Below, one piece after another: positions 9,456 to 18,401 of a DNA stretch of 50,814 bases. The DNA lies in contig JANXVU010000142.1 in assembly GCA_025351485.1 (NCBI GenBank), positions 1 through 50,814 of the forward strand. The letters run 5' to 3'. The position numbers and the translations under genes are program-made. Within the stretch, counting starts at the first letter, position 1; each line of letters begins with the position of its first letter. The stretch is from Candidatus Eiseniibacteriota bacterium (GTDB lineage Bacteria > Eisenbacteria > RBG-16-71-46 > JACRLI01). Under the pieces are notes generated by a model. It was given only the letters and a program-made list of their open reading frames with translations. It did no database searches and was not told the DNA's origin.

Positions 9456-9929
9456 CTATCGGATCCTAAAGAAGACATGGCTGTAGCCATCCGCCGCCCC
9501 ATCGGAAATTCGAAGGGTATCGTGCGCAGTGGTGTCCACGAAGTAGTAGGGGGGCCAGTGCGTCCGATCCGGAGGGTGGAGCTGCACCACCCAGGAAGTG
9601 TCGCCCCTGGGAAAGGCCCGGCGGAAGACGGAATACCGTCCCTCCTCGAGCGTGGAATCCCATTTAAAAAACTGATAAGTACTGTCCACTCTGAAAAACA
9701 GCTTCTGGCTGCAGCGGCAGGTGCCGGGCGTAATCGGCCCGCCCGCAATTCCGCCACTTGTTACCAGCCAGTTCCAGGTGCCCACGAGGGCCGGGGTCGG
9801 TTTGACCTTAGAGGAGGGAGGATCTTGCGGCGCAGGGTCCTGCGGTCTTCCAACGCCATCGCGGCAGCCGGCGACAACAACCGCCAGCATGAGCAATCCT
9901 GCGGCGCCCCAGGGGATGGGGTTCCTCAT
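9456..9929 (-). CDS. Small lipocalin-like lipoprotein
   Basis: A 157-aa lipoprotein with signal peptide and lipobox (LMLAVVVAGC, Cys about residue 21). After a Pro-rich linker comes VGTWNWLVTSGGIAGGPITPG, resembling the G-x-W opening strand of small bacterial lipocalin-like lipoproteins, then strands STYQFFKW, GRYSVFRR and a final HVFFRIR. Family assignment is by pattern only. ATG 9929 follows GGAGGT closely. Probably anchored in the outer membrane; function unknown. It stands 72 bases upstream of the tyrosine phenol-lyase gene on the same strand. Confidence 0.7.
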   Translation of the reverse strand: MRNPIPWGAAGLLMLAVVVAGCRDGVGRPQDPAPQDPPSSKVKPTPALVGTWNWLVTSGGIAGGPITPGTCRCSQKLFFRVDSTYQFFKWDSTLEEGRYSVFRRAFPRGDTSWVVQLHPPDRTHWPPYYFVDTTAHDTLRISDGAADGYSHVFFRIR

Positions 9930-10068
9930 CAGAACCTCCGGAAACGGCAAAGAGCCGACGACGGATTCACGTCGCCGGAGCTGCGCGGCCACAGCGATTG
10001 TCGCCCATTCGACACGGGTCTGTCCATGTGCCGTTGGGCGCGCCGACGCGGGAGTTGAATGCGCGACG

Positions 10069-10887
10069 CTAGACCGGGATCTTGATCTTGCCCGGGGCGG
10101 TTCCCGGCGGCGCGGGCGGGAACTTCGGGTTCATCTTCTTCAGGGCCGAAACGATGATCCGGGCCACCAGGTAGTTGCGATACCACTCGTGGTTGGCCGG
10201 AATCAGGTACCACGGCGCATGGGCGGTGTTGGTGGCGGTGATGGCCTCGGCGTAGACCCGGGCATAGTCCTTCCAGAAGCGGCGTTCGACCAGGTCGTTC
10301 GGATTGAACTTCCAGCGCTTGCGCGGATCATCCAGCCGGTCCTGTATCCTGCGCCGTTGCTCGTCCCTGGAGATGGTCAGGTAGAACTTGAGCACCGTCG
10401 TGCCTCCCTGGACCAGCATCTTCTCGAAGTCGTTGATCTCTCGAAAGCGCCTGGCTGCCTCCCGGTCCGAGACCTGGTCGTGGACGCGGGTGATGAGCAC
10501 GTCCTCGTAGTGCGACCGATTGAAGATTCCGATGTAACCCCTGGCGGGAACGTGCTGATGGATGCGCCACAGGAAATCGTGGCTGCGCTCCTCGGGAGTC
10601 GGGGCCTTGAACGACGTGACCAGGCATCCCTGGGGGTTGATGCCCTTCATCACGTGACGAATGGTCCCGTCCTTTCCGCCCGTGTCGACGGCCTGGAGAA
10701 TGATCAGCAGGGACCGCTTGTTTTCGGCATACAGCTTTTCCTGGAAGGAATCGAGTTTCCGGATGAGCGACTCGGTTTCGGCGACCGCCTCATCCTTTTT
10801 CTTGAAAGCTCCGGTGGAGTCGGGATCCATCGCATCCACGCGGACCCTTCGCCCCGGTTTGACCTTGTACTTCCCGGCGACCTTCAT
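10069..10887 (-). CDS. ppk2: Polyphosphate kinase 2 (PPK2), class III-like
   Basis: A 272-aa cytoplasmic enzyme that uses polyphosphate to phosphorylate AMP and ADP. It has the PPK2 Walker A loop DTGGKDG (residues 68-74), the Walker B region FNRSHYEDVL (122-131) and a lid rich in Arg (ISRDEQRRRIQDRLDDP followed by RKRWKF). The length and the WKF-x-x-x-DL-x-ER-x-x-W-x-x-Y pattern fit the class III PPK2 group, which can convert AMP to ATP; activity is inferred. AGGAG lies 11 bases before ATG 10887. It lies 25 bases downstream of the 598-aa lipoprotein gene and may be in the same transcript. Confidence 0.9.
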   Translation of the reverse strand: MKVAGKYKVKPGRRVRVDAMDPDSTGAFKKKDEAVAETESLIRKLDSFQEKLYAENKRSLLIILQAVDTGGKDGTIRHVMKGINPQGCLVTSFKAPTPEERSHDFLWRIHQHVPARGYIGIFNRSHYEDVLITRVHDQVSDREAARRFREINDFEKMLVQGGTTVLKFYLTISRDEQRRRIQDRLDDPRKRWKFNPNDLVERRFWKDYARVYAEAITATNTAHAPWYLIPANHEWYRNYLVARIIVSALKKMNPKFPPAPPGTAPGKIKIPV

Positions 10888-10912
10888 GATTGGGACTTCT
10901 CCTCTCGAGGCT

Positions 10913-12709
10913 TCACTGCGGCAGGGAATCCTGCCGGACGGCGCCGGACGGGAGGGTCCCCGGCGGTGGGGGTGGCCGGAGGCTCGGGTCGGCGCTGACG
11001 TTGGCGCTGTACCAGAAGGCTTGCGACGTGACGCGCAGCTCGTTCGGGATGGCCACGATCTCCATCCACCGCCCGCCGGTCTGGACGAACCGGGTCAGGG
11101 AAGCGGGGAATTCGACCCGCTGGAAGATGACATGAGGCAATCTCACCTTGATCCCAACGGCAGCCAGGCGATGCAGCTTCTGCATGACGTTTTCGGGATT
11201 CATGAACAGTCCGCAGCGCAGCAGCTTGTCCTGCTCCACGAGCGCGTGCCGCGCGCGGGCCCAGGAATCCGGGGTGAGATCCAACATCAGCGGATACTTC
11301 TGAACCGAGACCACCGGCTCGGCGACGATCGCGCCGCCACGGGCAAACACGTTGAAGTCCCCCACCAGGTCATACGTGTTCGGCATCACCACGCCCTCGA
11401 TCTTTTCGGAGAACGTGAACCCTCGGCAAACCATGCTCGCGAGCGCCGTGGGGTGCCACGTGAAGTCCAGGGTGGCGGCGCCCTCCCCCTGGTGAATCGT
11501 CGCGGGGACCACCATGTGCACGCGGTTTCCATTCTGCACCGTGAGCCGCGGGGGGGCTGCGCTCAGTATGGCCTGCAGCCGCTTGAAAGTGATGTGCACC
11601 AGCCAGTCCCCGGCATGGGCCTGACCGAAGGGGGTCTTGGCGCTCAACTCCCCACCCTCGTGGATCTGGAGATTCGAGCCGATGTCCAGTTCCACGTGCC
11701 GCAGATAGCGCGTCGTGGCTTCCTCAAGCAGTTCCCGAACCAGTCCCTGGCGAACCGCCAGCACCACGTCCCCGCTGTCCCGCACGATAGGTAGCAACAG
11801 CGAATCGCGCGAAACCCGAAGATCCAGCGTGTCACGAAGCTTTTGTATGTAATCCTGGTCCTGGCGGGCATGGACGAGTCGCTTCCAGAAAGGCGGCGTC
11901 GAAGGTCGTATCGTCGAGGAATCCACGGGGGCGTGCAGCGAGTCAGCGGCGCCGGGCGCAGCCACGCGAACCAGCAGGGATATCCACAGTCGCCCCCGCC
12001 ACGCCGTCACGGCGGTGACCGCAATTCGGAGCGGCACCACCGCGGGCTGGATCCGGATCTCGCCGGATGGCCCCACCTCCGGAAGCCGGATCTGGGGATC
12101 GACCTGGATGGGAATGGGCAGCGTCAGCGCGCTGGGGCCCAAGGCGTCGAGCCCGAACCGGCCGAGCCTTTCGATGAGATCTTTCGACGCGCCCGCCGGC
12201 CCGGTGGCGTCCAGCGTGAAATCCAGCAGATAGAGACGGCAGCGCAGATTGTGGAGAGCGGGATCAAATTCGAGCACCTTCAGCTCGGCATCGAAGGTGA
12301 CCCGCGCGAAGGGCTCGCCCGAGGCGGCCCCTAGGGAGCGCACTCCACCTCCCAGGCGGACGAGCGCAAGACCGTCCTGGAAGTTCACCTGCGCGGAGTC
12401 GATCAAAATGCGGAACTGGCCCCCGACGCCGTAGTCCAGGGGCATGGAGGCGCGCAGCAGGCTCTGGATCAGGCGCTGATCGATGCGGACCATGGCATGG
12501 TCGAATGGGACGACCCTGCCGCCGGCGCTTGCCTGCACCAGGCGCTCCAGGGAGGCGGTTCGCCTCTGGGCGATCCCGCCCGGTCCCGCCTCCCGGCCAT
12601 TGCGGCCCCAGCCACAACCACCGAGCGCCGCGGCGAGCGGAATCAACGCAAGAATAAGAATCCAAGGCTTCCGATGCGGCCGGAAGGCCCTGCGGGGGTT
12701 GGGGGCCAT
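10913..12709 (-). CDS. 598-aa lipoprotein of unknown function
   Basis: A lipoprotein: basic start, hydrophobic run ILILALIPLAAALGGC with Cys at about residue 32. The mature part is rich in alternating beta strands and repeats a layout of hydrophobic strands carrying 'VRIDQRLIQSLLRASMPLDY' and, later, 'VHITFKRLQAILSAAPPRL'. This recalls the two-lobed, lipid-binding SMP/BPI-like and DUF4403 proteins, but the match is weak and I cannot name a family. It ends in a Pro-rich tail (SLRPPPPPGTLPSG). No Shine-Dalgarno is seen; a TATAGC eight bases before ATG 12709 suggests a leaderless or nearly leaderless mRNA. Confidence 0.75.
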   Translation of the reverse strand: MAPNPRRAFRPHRKPWILILALIPLAAALGGCGWGRNGREAGPGGIAQRRTASLERLVQASAGGRVVPFDHAMVRIDQRLIQSLLRASMPLDYGVGGQFRILIDSAQVNFQDGLALVRLGGGVRSLGAASGEPFARVTFDAELKVLEFDPALHNLRCRLYLLDFTLDATGPAGASKDLIERLGRFGLDALGPSALTLPIPIQVDPQIRLPEVGPSGEIRIQPAVVPLRIAVTAVTAWRGRLWISLLVRVAAPGAADSLHAPVDSSTIRPSTPPFWKRLVHARQDQDYIQKLRDTLDLRVSRDSLLLPIVRDSGDVVLAVRQGLVRELLEEATTRYLRHVELDIGSNLQIHEGGELSAKTPFGQAHAGDWLVHITFKRLQAILSAAPPRLTVQNGNRVHMVVPATIHQGEGAATLDFTWHPTALASMVCRGFTFSEKIEGVVMPNTYDLVGDFNVFARGGAIVAEPVVSVQKYPLMLDLTPDSWARARHALVEQDKLLRCGLFMNPENVMQKLHRLAAVGIKVRLPHVIFQRVEFPASLTRFVQTGGRWMEIVAIPNELRVTSQAFWYSANVSADPSLRPPPPPGTLPSGAVRQDSLPQ

Positions 12710-12903
12710 GTATTGATGCTATACCGAAACCGCTTTGGCAGCCACCACGCCACACTTTGGCGTGTTCCCCGCCAGTATTAGCCCGGGGCATGCCGGCCGG
12801 AGAGCGAGCCTCAATTTGGGGTGTACGCGAGGCACATACGAGAGTGTTATATTCCATCCGTTGCCGTTCCGACTCTGGGGTATTCGCGATCGAGAGAGGT
12901 TTC

Positions 12904-13437
12904 GTGCGCCAGTTCCTGCTGTCCCTCGTCGTCGTGGTTGTCTCCCTATCCATGCCGTCGACCAACTCGCACGCAGAAAGCTCCGCCACGCCCACTCCCC
13001 AGTATCCGGCGAGGCCCTCCGCGTTAAAAGGGAGCGCACTCAAGTTCGAGTCAACCGCGCTCCGGCTCTCCATCGAGGGAACCATCCTTCCGGTTGTGGC
13101 GGGCGGGGCCATCTTCGCCCTGAGCGAGGCGAACAAGTCCCACGACCAATCGGAAGGCCGCTACGTCATTGCGGTGGGAATGGCCGCAGCGGGGCTGGTG
13201 TTTGGGCCGGCACTGGGCGAACGATACGTCGGCAGGCATGGCGGATTGTGGTTTCGCATGGGGGTCGGTGCGATTGGGGCGGTTCTGGGAAATTCCTTCT
13301 ATCAGAAGAGTCGTGACTCCCACGATGACTTCGGCCCGGCCGTAGCCGGGGTCGCGGCCGGCGCAGCCGCGGCGACGATTCTGATCATTTCGGACATTCA
13401 CGACATTTCCAACGTGAAGCTCCACACGCGGGAGTGA
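12904..13437 (+). CDS. Exported glycine-rich membrane protein, unknown function
   Basis: A 177-aa protein with a signal peptide (MRQFLLSLVVVVVSLSMPSTNSHAE) and two or three weakly hydrophobic Gly/Ala-rich segments (IEGTILPVVAGGAIFAL, VIAVGMAAAGLVFGPALG, GPAVAGVAAGAAAATILI). I do not recognise a family. The start is GTG 12904, supported by GAGAGAGGT six bases upstream; the frame is open further upstream but without a signal. A TATATT box at 12848-12853 lies in the divergent intergenic region. Confidence 0.65.
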   Translation: MRQFLLSLVVVVVSLSMPSTNSHAESSATPTPQYPARPSALKGSALKFESTALRLSIEGTILPVVAGGAIFALSEANKSHDQSEGRYVIAVGMAAAGLVFGPALGERYVGRHGGLWFRMGVGAIGAVLGNSFYQKSRDSHDDFGPAVAGVAAGAAAATILIISDIHDISNVKLHTRE

Positions 13438-13586
13438 AACGCCGCGCACACCGGCCTCACTGGACTCCGGATCGAGCCTGCGCTCGTCGGCCCCGGTCGA
13501 CAGGCCTGGCTCGCGCTGGCCTTCGAATTCTGAGTTCAACGACCCACTCGGGTAATCTCCTGAACTGACCAGCAAGGAGTCTTTCC

Positions 13587-14975
13587 ATGAATCCAGCCAC
13601 GCCGAATCCATCCATCCACCTGGATCTCCCGGTTCGTGAAGCCCAGATCGACCAGAACGCCTCTCCCGCACTCACCCTGGACTTCTTCCGCGCCGCACTG
13701 GTGACCTCTTTCGTCGCCGGCATTCTTCCGGGCGCCTGGATGCTGCTGCTCCAGGCCGGCGCCGGTACGTTCGCGGTCGCTCCCATCCACTGGATCCAGA
13801 TCCACGCTCGCGCCCAGGTGATGGGGCTTCTGCTGTGCTTCATCATGGGCTTCGGGTACCAGGCGTTTCCGCGCTTTCGCGGGATTCCGCTGCGCTGGCC
13901 GGGCTTGGCCCGGGCAAGCCTGCCGCTGCTGCTGGCGGGGCTCGGACTCCGCTTCGCCGCGGAGCTCGTCGCCGACACGTGGAGCGGGGCCAGGGCGTTG
14001 GCCCTGCTGGGGGCGGTGTTCGAGTTGCTGGCGGTGGTGGCGTTCGTCGTGGTGGTGATGATGACCGGCAGGCGGGCCACGACGCGCGTGGCCAAGCCGG
14101 GTGCCACCTCGCACGCGGGCTTCGTGATATCCGCCGCGGTGTGGCTCCTGATCTCCGTCATCCTGGGATTGCCGGAGGCGTGGTTCCTGGGAGGGCAGTC
14201 CGGAACGTCGGATCTCACCCTCAATCGCTCGGTTTGGGAGCCGACCCTTCGGGACGTTCAGCTGCATGGAATGGTACTCCTGATGATCGCGGGCGTGAGC
14301 CAGCGGCTCCTGCCAGGCTTCCTCTCCCTGCCGCCCGATGCTTCCGGGCGCGCGGTCCGGTGGCTGCCGTGGCTCAACCTGGCGGTGCTGGCGGAGGTCG
14401 TCGGCGATTCCTGGGTCGCCCGCACGGACGCGCCGCTCGCATGGGCACTGCGCGAGGTTGGAATCGTGATCCTGGCCGTGGGCGTCTTTTCGATCCTGGT
14501 GCCGCTGGGGATATTCTCGCGGCGCGCAGCCCACTCGCCGCCCCGGCCATTCGTGCTTTCCGCGGGGATCTGGCTGGGAGTGTCGCTCTTGCTGCAGGCC
14601 CTGCCGCCACTCAACTCGGCCCTGTTCGGGCGCGGCGCCTCGCACGGATTGATGGACGCGGCGCGGCACGCCTTCACCATGGGCTTTGCCATGATGACGG
14701 TGATGGGGATCTCCTGGATGGTGGGCCCCGCGCTGTCGGTCAAGCCCCGGATGCCCCTCGGGCCTCTGAGGGCCGCCTACTGGCTGCTGAATGGGGCAGT
14801 GGCGCTGCGGGTAGGTTCGGAAGTGCTCTCGGACGTCTATCCGTGGGCGTATGGCGTTGCCGGGCTCTCCGGCATCCTGGCCCTGGCGGGATTTCTGTTC
14901 TGGGCGGTTCCGCTGTGGAGATGCATCAGCGGCCCGCTGCCCGGGGCAAAATGGGCGAAGCCAACGCCGGCTTGA
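13587..14975 (+). CDS. NnrS-like multi-pass membrane protein
   Basis: A 462-aa inner-membrane protein with about 12 predicted helices. Conserved His-bearing segments fit NnrS/haem-copper-like proteins: IHWIQIHARAQVMG, DVQLHGMVLLMIAGVSQRLL and ARHAFTMGFAMMTVMG. NnrS proteins are haem- and copper-containing membrane proteins linked to nitric oxide stress; their exact activity is unsettled. The start is supported by AAGGAG nine bases before ATG 13587. It converges with the VIT1 gene, which ends 33 bases away. No nitric oxide regulator gene is visible nearby. Confidence 0.75.
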   Translation: MNPATPNPSIHLDLPVREAQIDQNASPALTLDFFRAALVTSFVAGILPGAWMLLLQAGAGTFAVAPIHWIQIHARAQVMGLLLCFIMGFGYQAFPRFRGIPLRWPGLARASLPLLLAGLGLRFAAELVADTWSGARALALLGAVFELLAVVAFVVVVMMTGRRATTRVAKPGATSHAGFVISAAVWLLISVILGLPEAWFLGGQSGTSDLTLNRSVWEPTLRDVQLHGMVLLMIAGVSQRLLPGFLSLPPDASGRAVRWLPWLNLAVLAEVVGDSWVARTDAPLAWALREVGIVILAVGVFSILVPLGIFSRRAAHSPPRPFVLSAGIWLGVSLLLQALPPLNSALFGRGASHGLMDAARHAFTMGFAMMTVMGISWMVGPALSVKPRMPLGPLRAAYWLLNGAVALRVGSEVLSDVYPWAYGVAGLSGILALAGFLFWAVPLWRCISGPLPGAKWAKPTPA

Positions 14976-15008
14976 GCCTGGCCTCTCGATCGGTGCGCGG
15001 CTCTGCCC

Positions 15009-15704
15009 CTAACTGATCCAACGGGCGATCATGAAGGCGGCCGCGGCGGCCAGTCCGCCGATGATGGTGGTCTGGAGCGCGCTGCGCACCACCGGCACGC
15101 CCGTGAAGCGGCCCTTGATCCCGCCGAACAGGGCCAGCGCCACCAGCGTCACCACCACCGAAAGCCTCAAGGCCATATGCGCGTCGCCAAAGAAGAAATA
15201 GGCGCTCAACGGAATGACGCCACCCACGATGTAGGCGCACGCGATGGTCAGCGCGCTCTTCCACGCACGGCTCGGGTCGGGCTTTTCCAGCCCCAGCTCG
15301 AAACGCATCATGAACGAGACCCAGTCGTCCGGGCGGTTTCGAAGCGATGTCACCACCGTGGCGCTCTCCTCCGCCGAAAGCCCGTAGGTCTGGAAGATCT
15401 CGGTCACCTCCTGCGCCTCGACTTCAGGAAAGACGACGATCTCGTGCCGCTCCCTGGCTTCTTCGTGCTGGTAGTGCTCGGCGTCGCCGCGCGCTGCCAG
15501 ATACCCCCCCAGGCCCATCGCGATGGAGCCGGCCGCGATCTCGGCGAACCCGGCGGTGAGAATGATATGGGTCTGGGAAATGGCGCCGGTGAGGCCCGCC
15601 GCGAGCGCGAACGGAACCGTTAGGCCGTCGGACATTCCGATGACAATGTCGCGAACGGTTTCGCCGGCGGTGAAGTGCTTTTCGATATGCGGGGTCGTGG
15701 GCAT
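15009..15704 (-). CDS. VIT1/CCC1-type Fe2+/Mn2+ transporter
   Basis: A 231-aa membrane protein of the VIT1/CCC1 family, exporting or sequestering ferrous iron or manganese. The family start is clear: GETVRDIVIGMSDGLTVPFALAAGLTGA, then AGFAEIAAGSIAMGLGGYLA, a cytoplasmic metal-binding helical region (HEEARERHEIVVFPEVEAQE) rich in Glu/His, and three further C-terminal helices. The length is usual. GAGGGG lies just before ATG 15704. It is not clustered with another metal gene. Confidence 0.88.
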   Translation of the reverse strand: MPTTPHIEKHFTAGETVRDIVIGMSDGLTVPFALAAGLTGAISQTHIILTAGFAEIAAGSIAMGLGGYLAARGDAEHYQHEEARERHEIVVFPEVEAQEVTEIFQTYGLSAEESATVVTSLRNRPDDWVSFMMRFELGLEKPDPSRAWKSALTIACAYIVGGVIPLSAYFFFGDAHMALRLSVVVTLVALALFGGIKGRFTGVPVVRSALQTTIIGGLAAAAAFMIARWIS

Positions 15705-15853
15705 GGGTCACCCCTCTGGTGGCGGCGGGGACGGGTCCCCGATCGTCGCCAGGTTCCCGGAAGACAGCACCTCACGCTACCACAGCAGCGCCTTGGAGGG
15801 CAGCCCACTGCTGCCACGACGTGGAGCGAGCGACTCGGGGTGGCCGCGCCGGC

Positions 15854-17014
15854 CTAACCGGCCCGCGCGATGGTGAGTTTGACGGTGAACTGGCGTTCGG
15901 CGCCCGGGACGGGCTGGACCGTGAGTGTGCCCCGCCACTCCTTGGCATCAATGTCGCTGAATTTCCAGGTGCCCGTGGGCGCGGAACCGGGGGCCGAGGC
16001 AGGCTCGGAACCGGCCGATACCGTAGACCACCCCGCCTGCGCCTCCAGGGCTTTGCCCATGCCGCTCAGGATCCCGGGGGCGCTAAGGCTCGACGCGCCC
16101 TTGATCACCAGTTCCCAGTGGTCGGCCCCGCCCTCCGAGCTCACCTGGCTCCACTCGCCAACCGCCCCGGCTTCCTTCTTGACGTCCACGCTGGGGATCA
16201 TCCGGTCCGCCATCATCGGGCGCATGTACCCGCCGGTGGGATGCCAGTCGTACTCCTCCATGAGAGCGACGTTCTTCGCCTGGCTCTCCCCATCCAGCAC
16301 CGAAATCACGTGCAACGCGCCGTCCATGCCGGCAGAGAGGCCGGCAGTCGTGATGATCTTGCCGTTGTCCACCACCCGCCGGTCCCCCACCACCTTGATC
16401 CTGGGGAAATTGGCGTGGAGACGCACCACGTTGCCGTAGGTGGAAGTGGCGGTGAGGCCGTCCAGGAGCCCGGCGCTGGCCAGGATGAACGAACCGTTGC
16501 ACACCGACATGGTGTGCCTGGCCTTGCCGGTCACATCCACGACGTACTTGAGCAGGGCCGAATCATTCTGCGCCCCGCGAACTCCCCCACCGGGAACCAC
16601 CAGCACGTCGGGCTGCGGCGCGTCGGCAAAAGTATACCTGGGGACCACGGTCATGCCCATGGCGGTGGTCACCGCGTCCTTGGTTTCGGCCACGGTGTAC
16701 ACGTTGTAGTCGGCGGCTCCGAAGAGCTCGTAGGGGCCGGCATAGTCGATGATCTCCACGCCGTTGAAGAGCAGGATGCCGACCTTCCTCCGGGTGTCGG
16801 GGGGCGGCGCCTGCGCACCCTGCTCCACGAGGGCCATGCCGCAGTCGGGGCAGGTGCCCGGCTTGTCGAAGCCCTTGGCGTCGCACGGCAGGCCACAGGG
16901 GACACAGATGTAGTGCTTGGCCTGGGCGTGGGCCGGAGTGGCCGCCGACTCAATGGCGACGACGAGCGAAAGGGCCAACAACATCGGCGCAACGATTCTG
17001 CATAGCTGCTCCAA
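15854..17014 (-). CDS. Exported DJ-1/PfpI protein with N-terminal CxxC metal-binding module
   Basis: A 386-aa exported protein. After a signal peptide (cleavage near PAHA-QAKH) comes a short module HYICVPCGLPCDAKGFD plus PGTCPDCGMALV, a Cys-rich heavy-metal-binding-like domain. Then a DJ-1/PfpI domain: VGILLFNGVEIIDYAGPYELF, VLVVPGGGVRG, SVCNGSFILASAGLLDG with the nucleophile-elbow Cys, and TSTYGN. The C-terminal ~120 residues (from about MADRMIPSV) are beta-rich and unrecognised. TTG 17014 is chosen because AGGGGG lies six bases upstream; an ATG ten codons later has no such site. It is third in an operon with a GlxA-type regulator carrying a related DJ-1 domain. Confidence 0.8.
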   Translation of the reverse strand: MEQLCRIVAPMLLALSLVVAIESAATPAHAQAKHYICVPCGLPCDAKGFDKPGTCPDCGMALVEQGAQAPPPDTRRKVGILLFNGVEIIDYAGPYELFGAADYNVYTVAETKDAVTTAMGMTVVPRYTFADAPQPDVLVVPGGGVRGAQNDSALLKYVVDVTGKARHTMSVCNGSFILASAGLLDGLTATSTYGNVVRLHANFPRIKVVGDRRVVDNGKIITTAGLSAGMDGALHVISVLDGESQAKNVALMEEYDWHPTGGYMRPMMADRMIPSVDVKKEAGAVGEWSQVSSEGGADHWELVIKGASSLSAPGILSGMGKALEAQAGWSTVSAGSEPASAPGSAPTGTWKFSDIDAKEWRGTLTVQPVPGAERQFTVKLTIARAG

Positions 17015-17035
17015 GGCAACCCCCTGATATCGGAT

Positions 17036-17055
17036 GGCCCGCGATGGCGCGGGCC
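17036..17055 (-). promoter_or_regulatory. Perfect hairpin before the DJ-1 gene
   Basis: GGCCCGCG and CGCGGGCC form a perfect 8-bp stem with the loop ATGG, 22 bases before the TTG start at 17014. It has no T tract, so it may affect mRNA stability or translation rather than end transcription. Confidence 0.4.
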
Positions 17056-17097
17056 CCGGGTGAAGCGAAACGGTCGCAGACAGCGCCGCCCGCAATT

Positions 17098-17277
17098 TCA
17101 GCTCCTGTGGCTCTTCAACCGATGGAACTCGCGCACGAACCGTTCGGTATCGCGCGGCTCGAACGACCCGCCGAACTTTTCTCCGTCGATGCGTACGCCA
17201 TCGAAGACCGCGTCCAAGGTTTCCACTCCCGCCGGGAACTTGGATCGGTTCGGCGGCGGGCGGGGCGGGGCCTTCAT
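17098..17277 (-). CDS. Small protein (59 aa) coupled to the GlxA-type regulator
   Basis: The start ATG 17277 overlaps the TGA stop of the regulator gene as ATGA, a usual sign of translational coupling. The protein begins MKAPPRPPPNRSKFPAG and continues VETLDAVFDGVRIDGEKFGG then SFEPRDTERFVREFHRLKS. It has a basic Pro-rich start, an acidic middle and a basic amphipathic end, with no Cys and no signal peptide. No family is recognised. Confidence 0.5.
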   Translation of the reverse strand: MKAPPRPPPNRSKFPAGVETLDAVFDGVRIDGEKFGGSFEPRDTERFVREFHRLKSHRS

Positions 17278-18401
17278 GGCCTGCTCCGGGTCCGGGATGT
17301 CCCACCGGCCGTCGCCCCTCCTGGGACGGAGTGACGGCTGAACCGTTCGCGATACTGACCCGGGGGCGTCCCGACCCATCTCAGGAACGCGCGGCGCATG
17401 GACTCCAGGCTGCAGAGGCCGCTCATCCGGCAGATCGTTTCCAGATCTTCGGAGGACTCTTCCAGCAGCCGCCTGGCGGTCTCCACGCGGGCCGACGTCA
17501 CGAAACGCGCCGGCGTGACCGCCAACTCGGCGGTGAACACCCGGGCGAAATTCCTGGGACTCATGGACAGCCGGCGGGCAAGCGTTTCAACGGAAAGGTC
17601 GTCACCCGGGTGCTCCAGGATGTAGGCCTGCAGTTCCCGCAGCGGCTCGTGCTCGGCGAACTGCACCGCGAGCTGCGCGCTGAACTGCGCCTGCCCTCCC
17701 GGGCGCCGCAGGAACACCACCAGCGCGCGGGCCACGGCGAGCGCCACGTCGCGGCCATGGTCGTCTTCCACCATGGCCAGCGCCAGATCGATCCCGGCGG
17801 TGACGCCGGCGGAAGTGTAGATGGAGCCCTCCTGCACGTAGATCGTGTCGGGTTCCACGTTCACGCGCGGATAGGTCCTTGCCAGCGTGTCGCAGTCGTT
17901 CCAATGGGTGGTGGCCCTGCGTCCGTCCAGCAGGCCGGCCTCGGCCAGGAAGAAGGCGCCCGTGCAGACCGACGCCATTCGCCGCACGTGCGTGGACTGT
18001 TGCTTGAGCCAGCGGAGGATCCCGGGATCCTTGTGGTATTCCCGGACCCCGACTCCGCCCGCCACCAGCAAGGTATCGATGCCCCGGCCCACCTCCTGGT
18101 AGCCGTGGTCGGCATACAGCCGGAGCCCGGAGGAAACGCGGAACGGGCCCTTCTTGAGGCTGAGGATTTCGACGCTGTAGGCATCGCCGGGGTAATCCCG
18201 GTTGTCCTTCAGCCAGCGGGTGGTCCTTGCAAAGACCTCCAGCGGGCCGGTCACATCCAGGATCTGGACGGATGGGTAGGCGAACATCACGATGCGGCGC
18301 GGGGCCACGCCGGAACGGGAACCGGGCCGGATCCGGGGATTGGGTTGTGGCTTGGGGGCGGCGCGGGCCGCCCGCGGCCGGGCTGGCGGGTTCTTTGGCA
18401 T
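17274..18401 (-). CDS. GlxA-family transcriptional regulator (DJ-1/PfpI + AraC HTH)
   Basis: A 375-aa regulator: a ~30-residue Pro/Arg-rich start, a DJ-1/PfpI domain (IVMFAYPSVQILDVTGPLEVF, LLVAGGVGVREY, SVCTGAFFLAEAGLLDGRRAT with the elbow Cys; TSAGVTAGIDLAL), then two AraC-type HTH motifs (LSVETLARRLSMSPRNFARVF and LETICRMSGLCSLESMRRAF). The GlxA family controls operons for amine, carnitine or related metabolism and some peptidases. It is first in an operon with a 59-aa protein (ATGA overlap) and an exported DJ-1 protein. No clear ribosome-binding site before ATG 18401; the start could lie at the DJ-1 domain edge. Confidence 0.88.
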   Translation of the reverse strand: MPKNPPARPRAARAAPKPQPNPRIRPGSRSGVAPRRIVMFAYPSVQILDVTGPLEVFARTTRWLKDNRDYPGDAYSVEILSLKKGPFRVSSGLRLYADHGYQEVGRGIDTLLVAGGVGVREYHKDPGILRWLKQQSTHVRRMASVCTGAFFLAEAGLLDGRRATTHWNDCDTLARTYPRVNVEPDTIYVQEGSIYTSAGVTAGIDLALAMVEDDHGRDVALAVARALVVFLRRPGGQAQFSAQLAVQFAEHEPLRELQAYILEHPGDDLSVETLARRLSMSPRNFARVFTAELAVTPARFVTSARVETARRLLEESSEDLETICRMSGLCSLESMRRAFLRWVGTPPGQYRERFSRHSVPGGATAGGTSRTRSRP

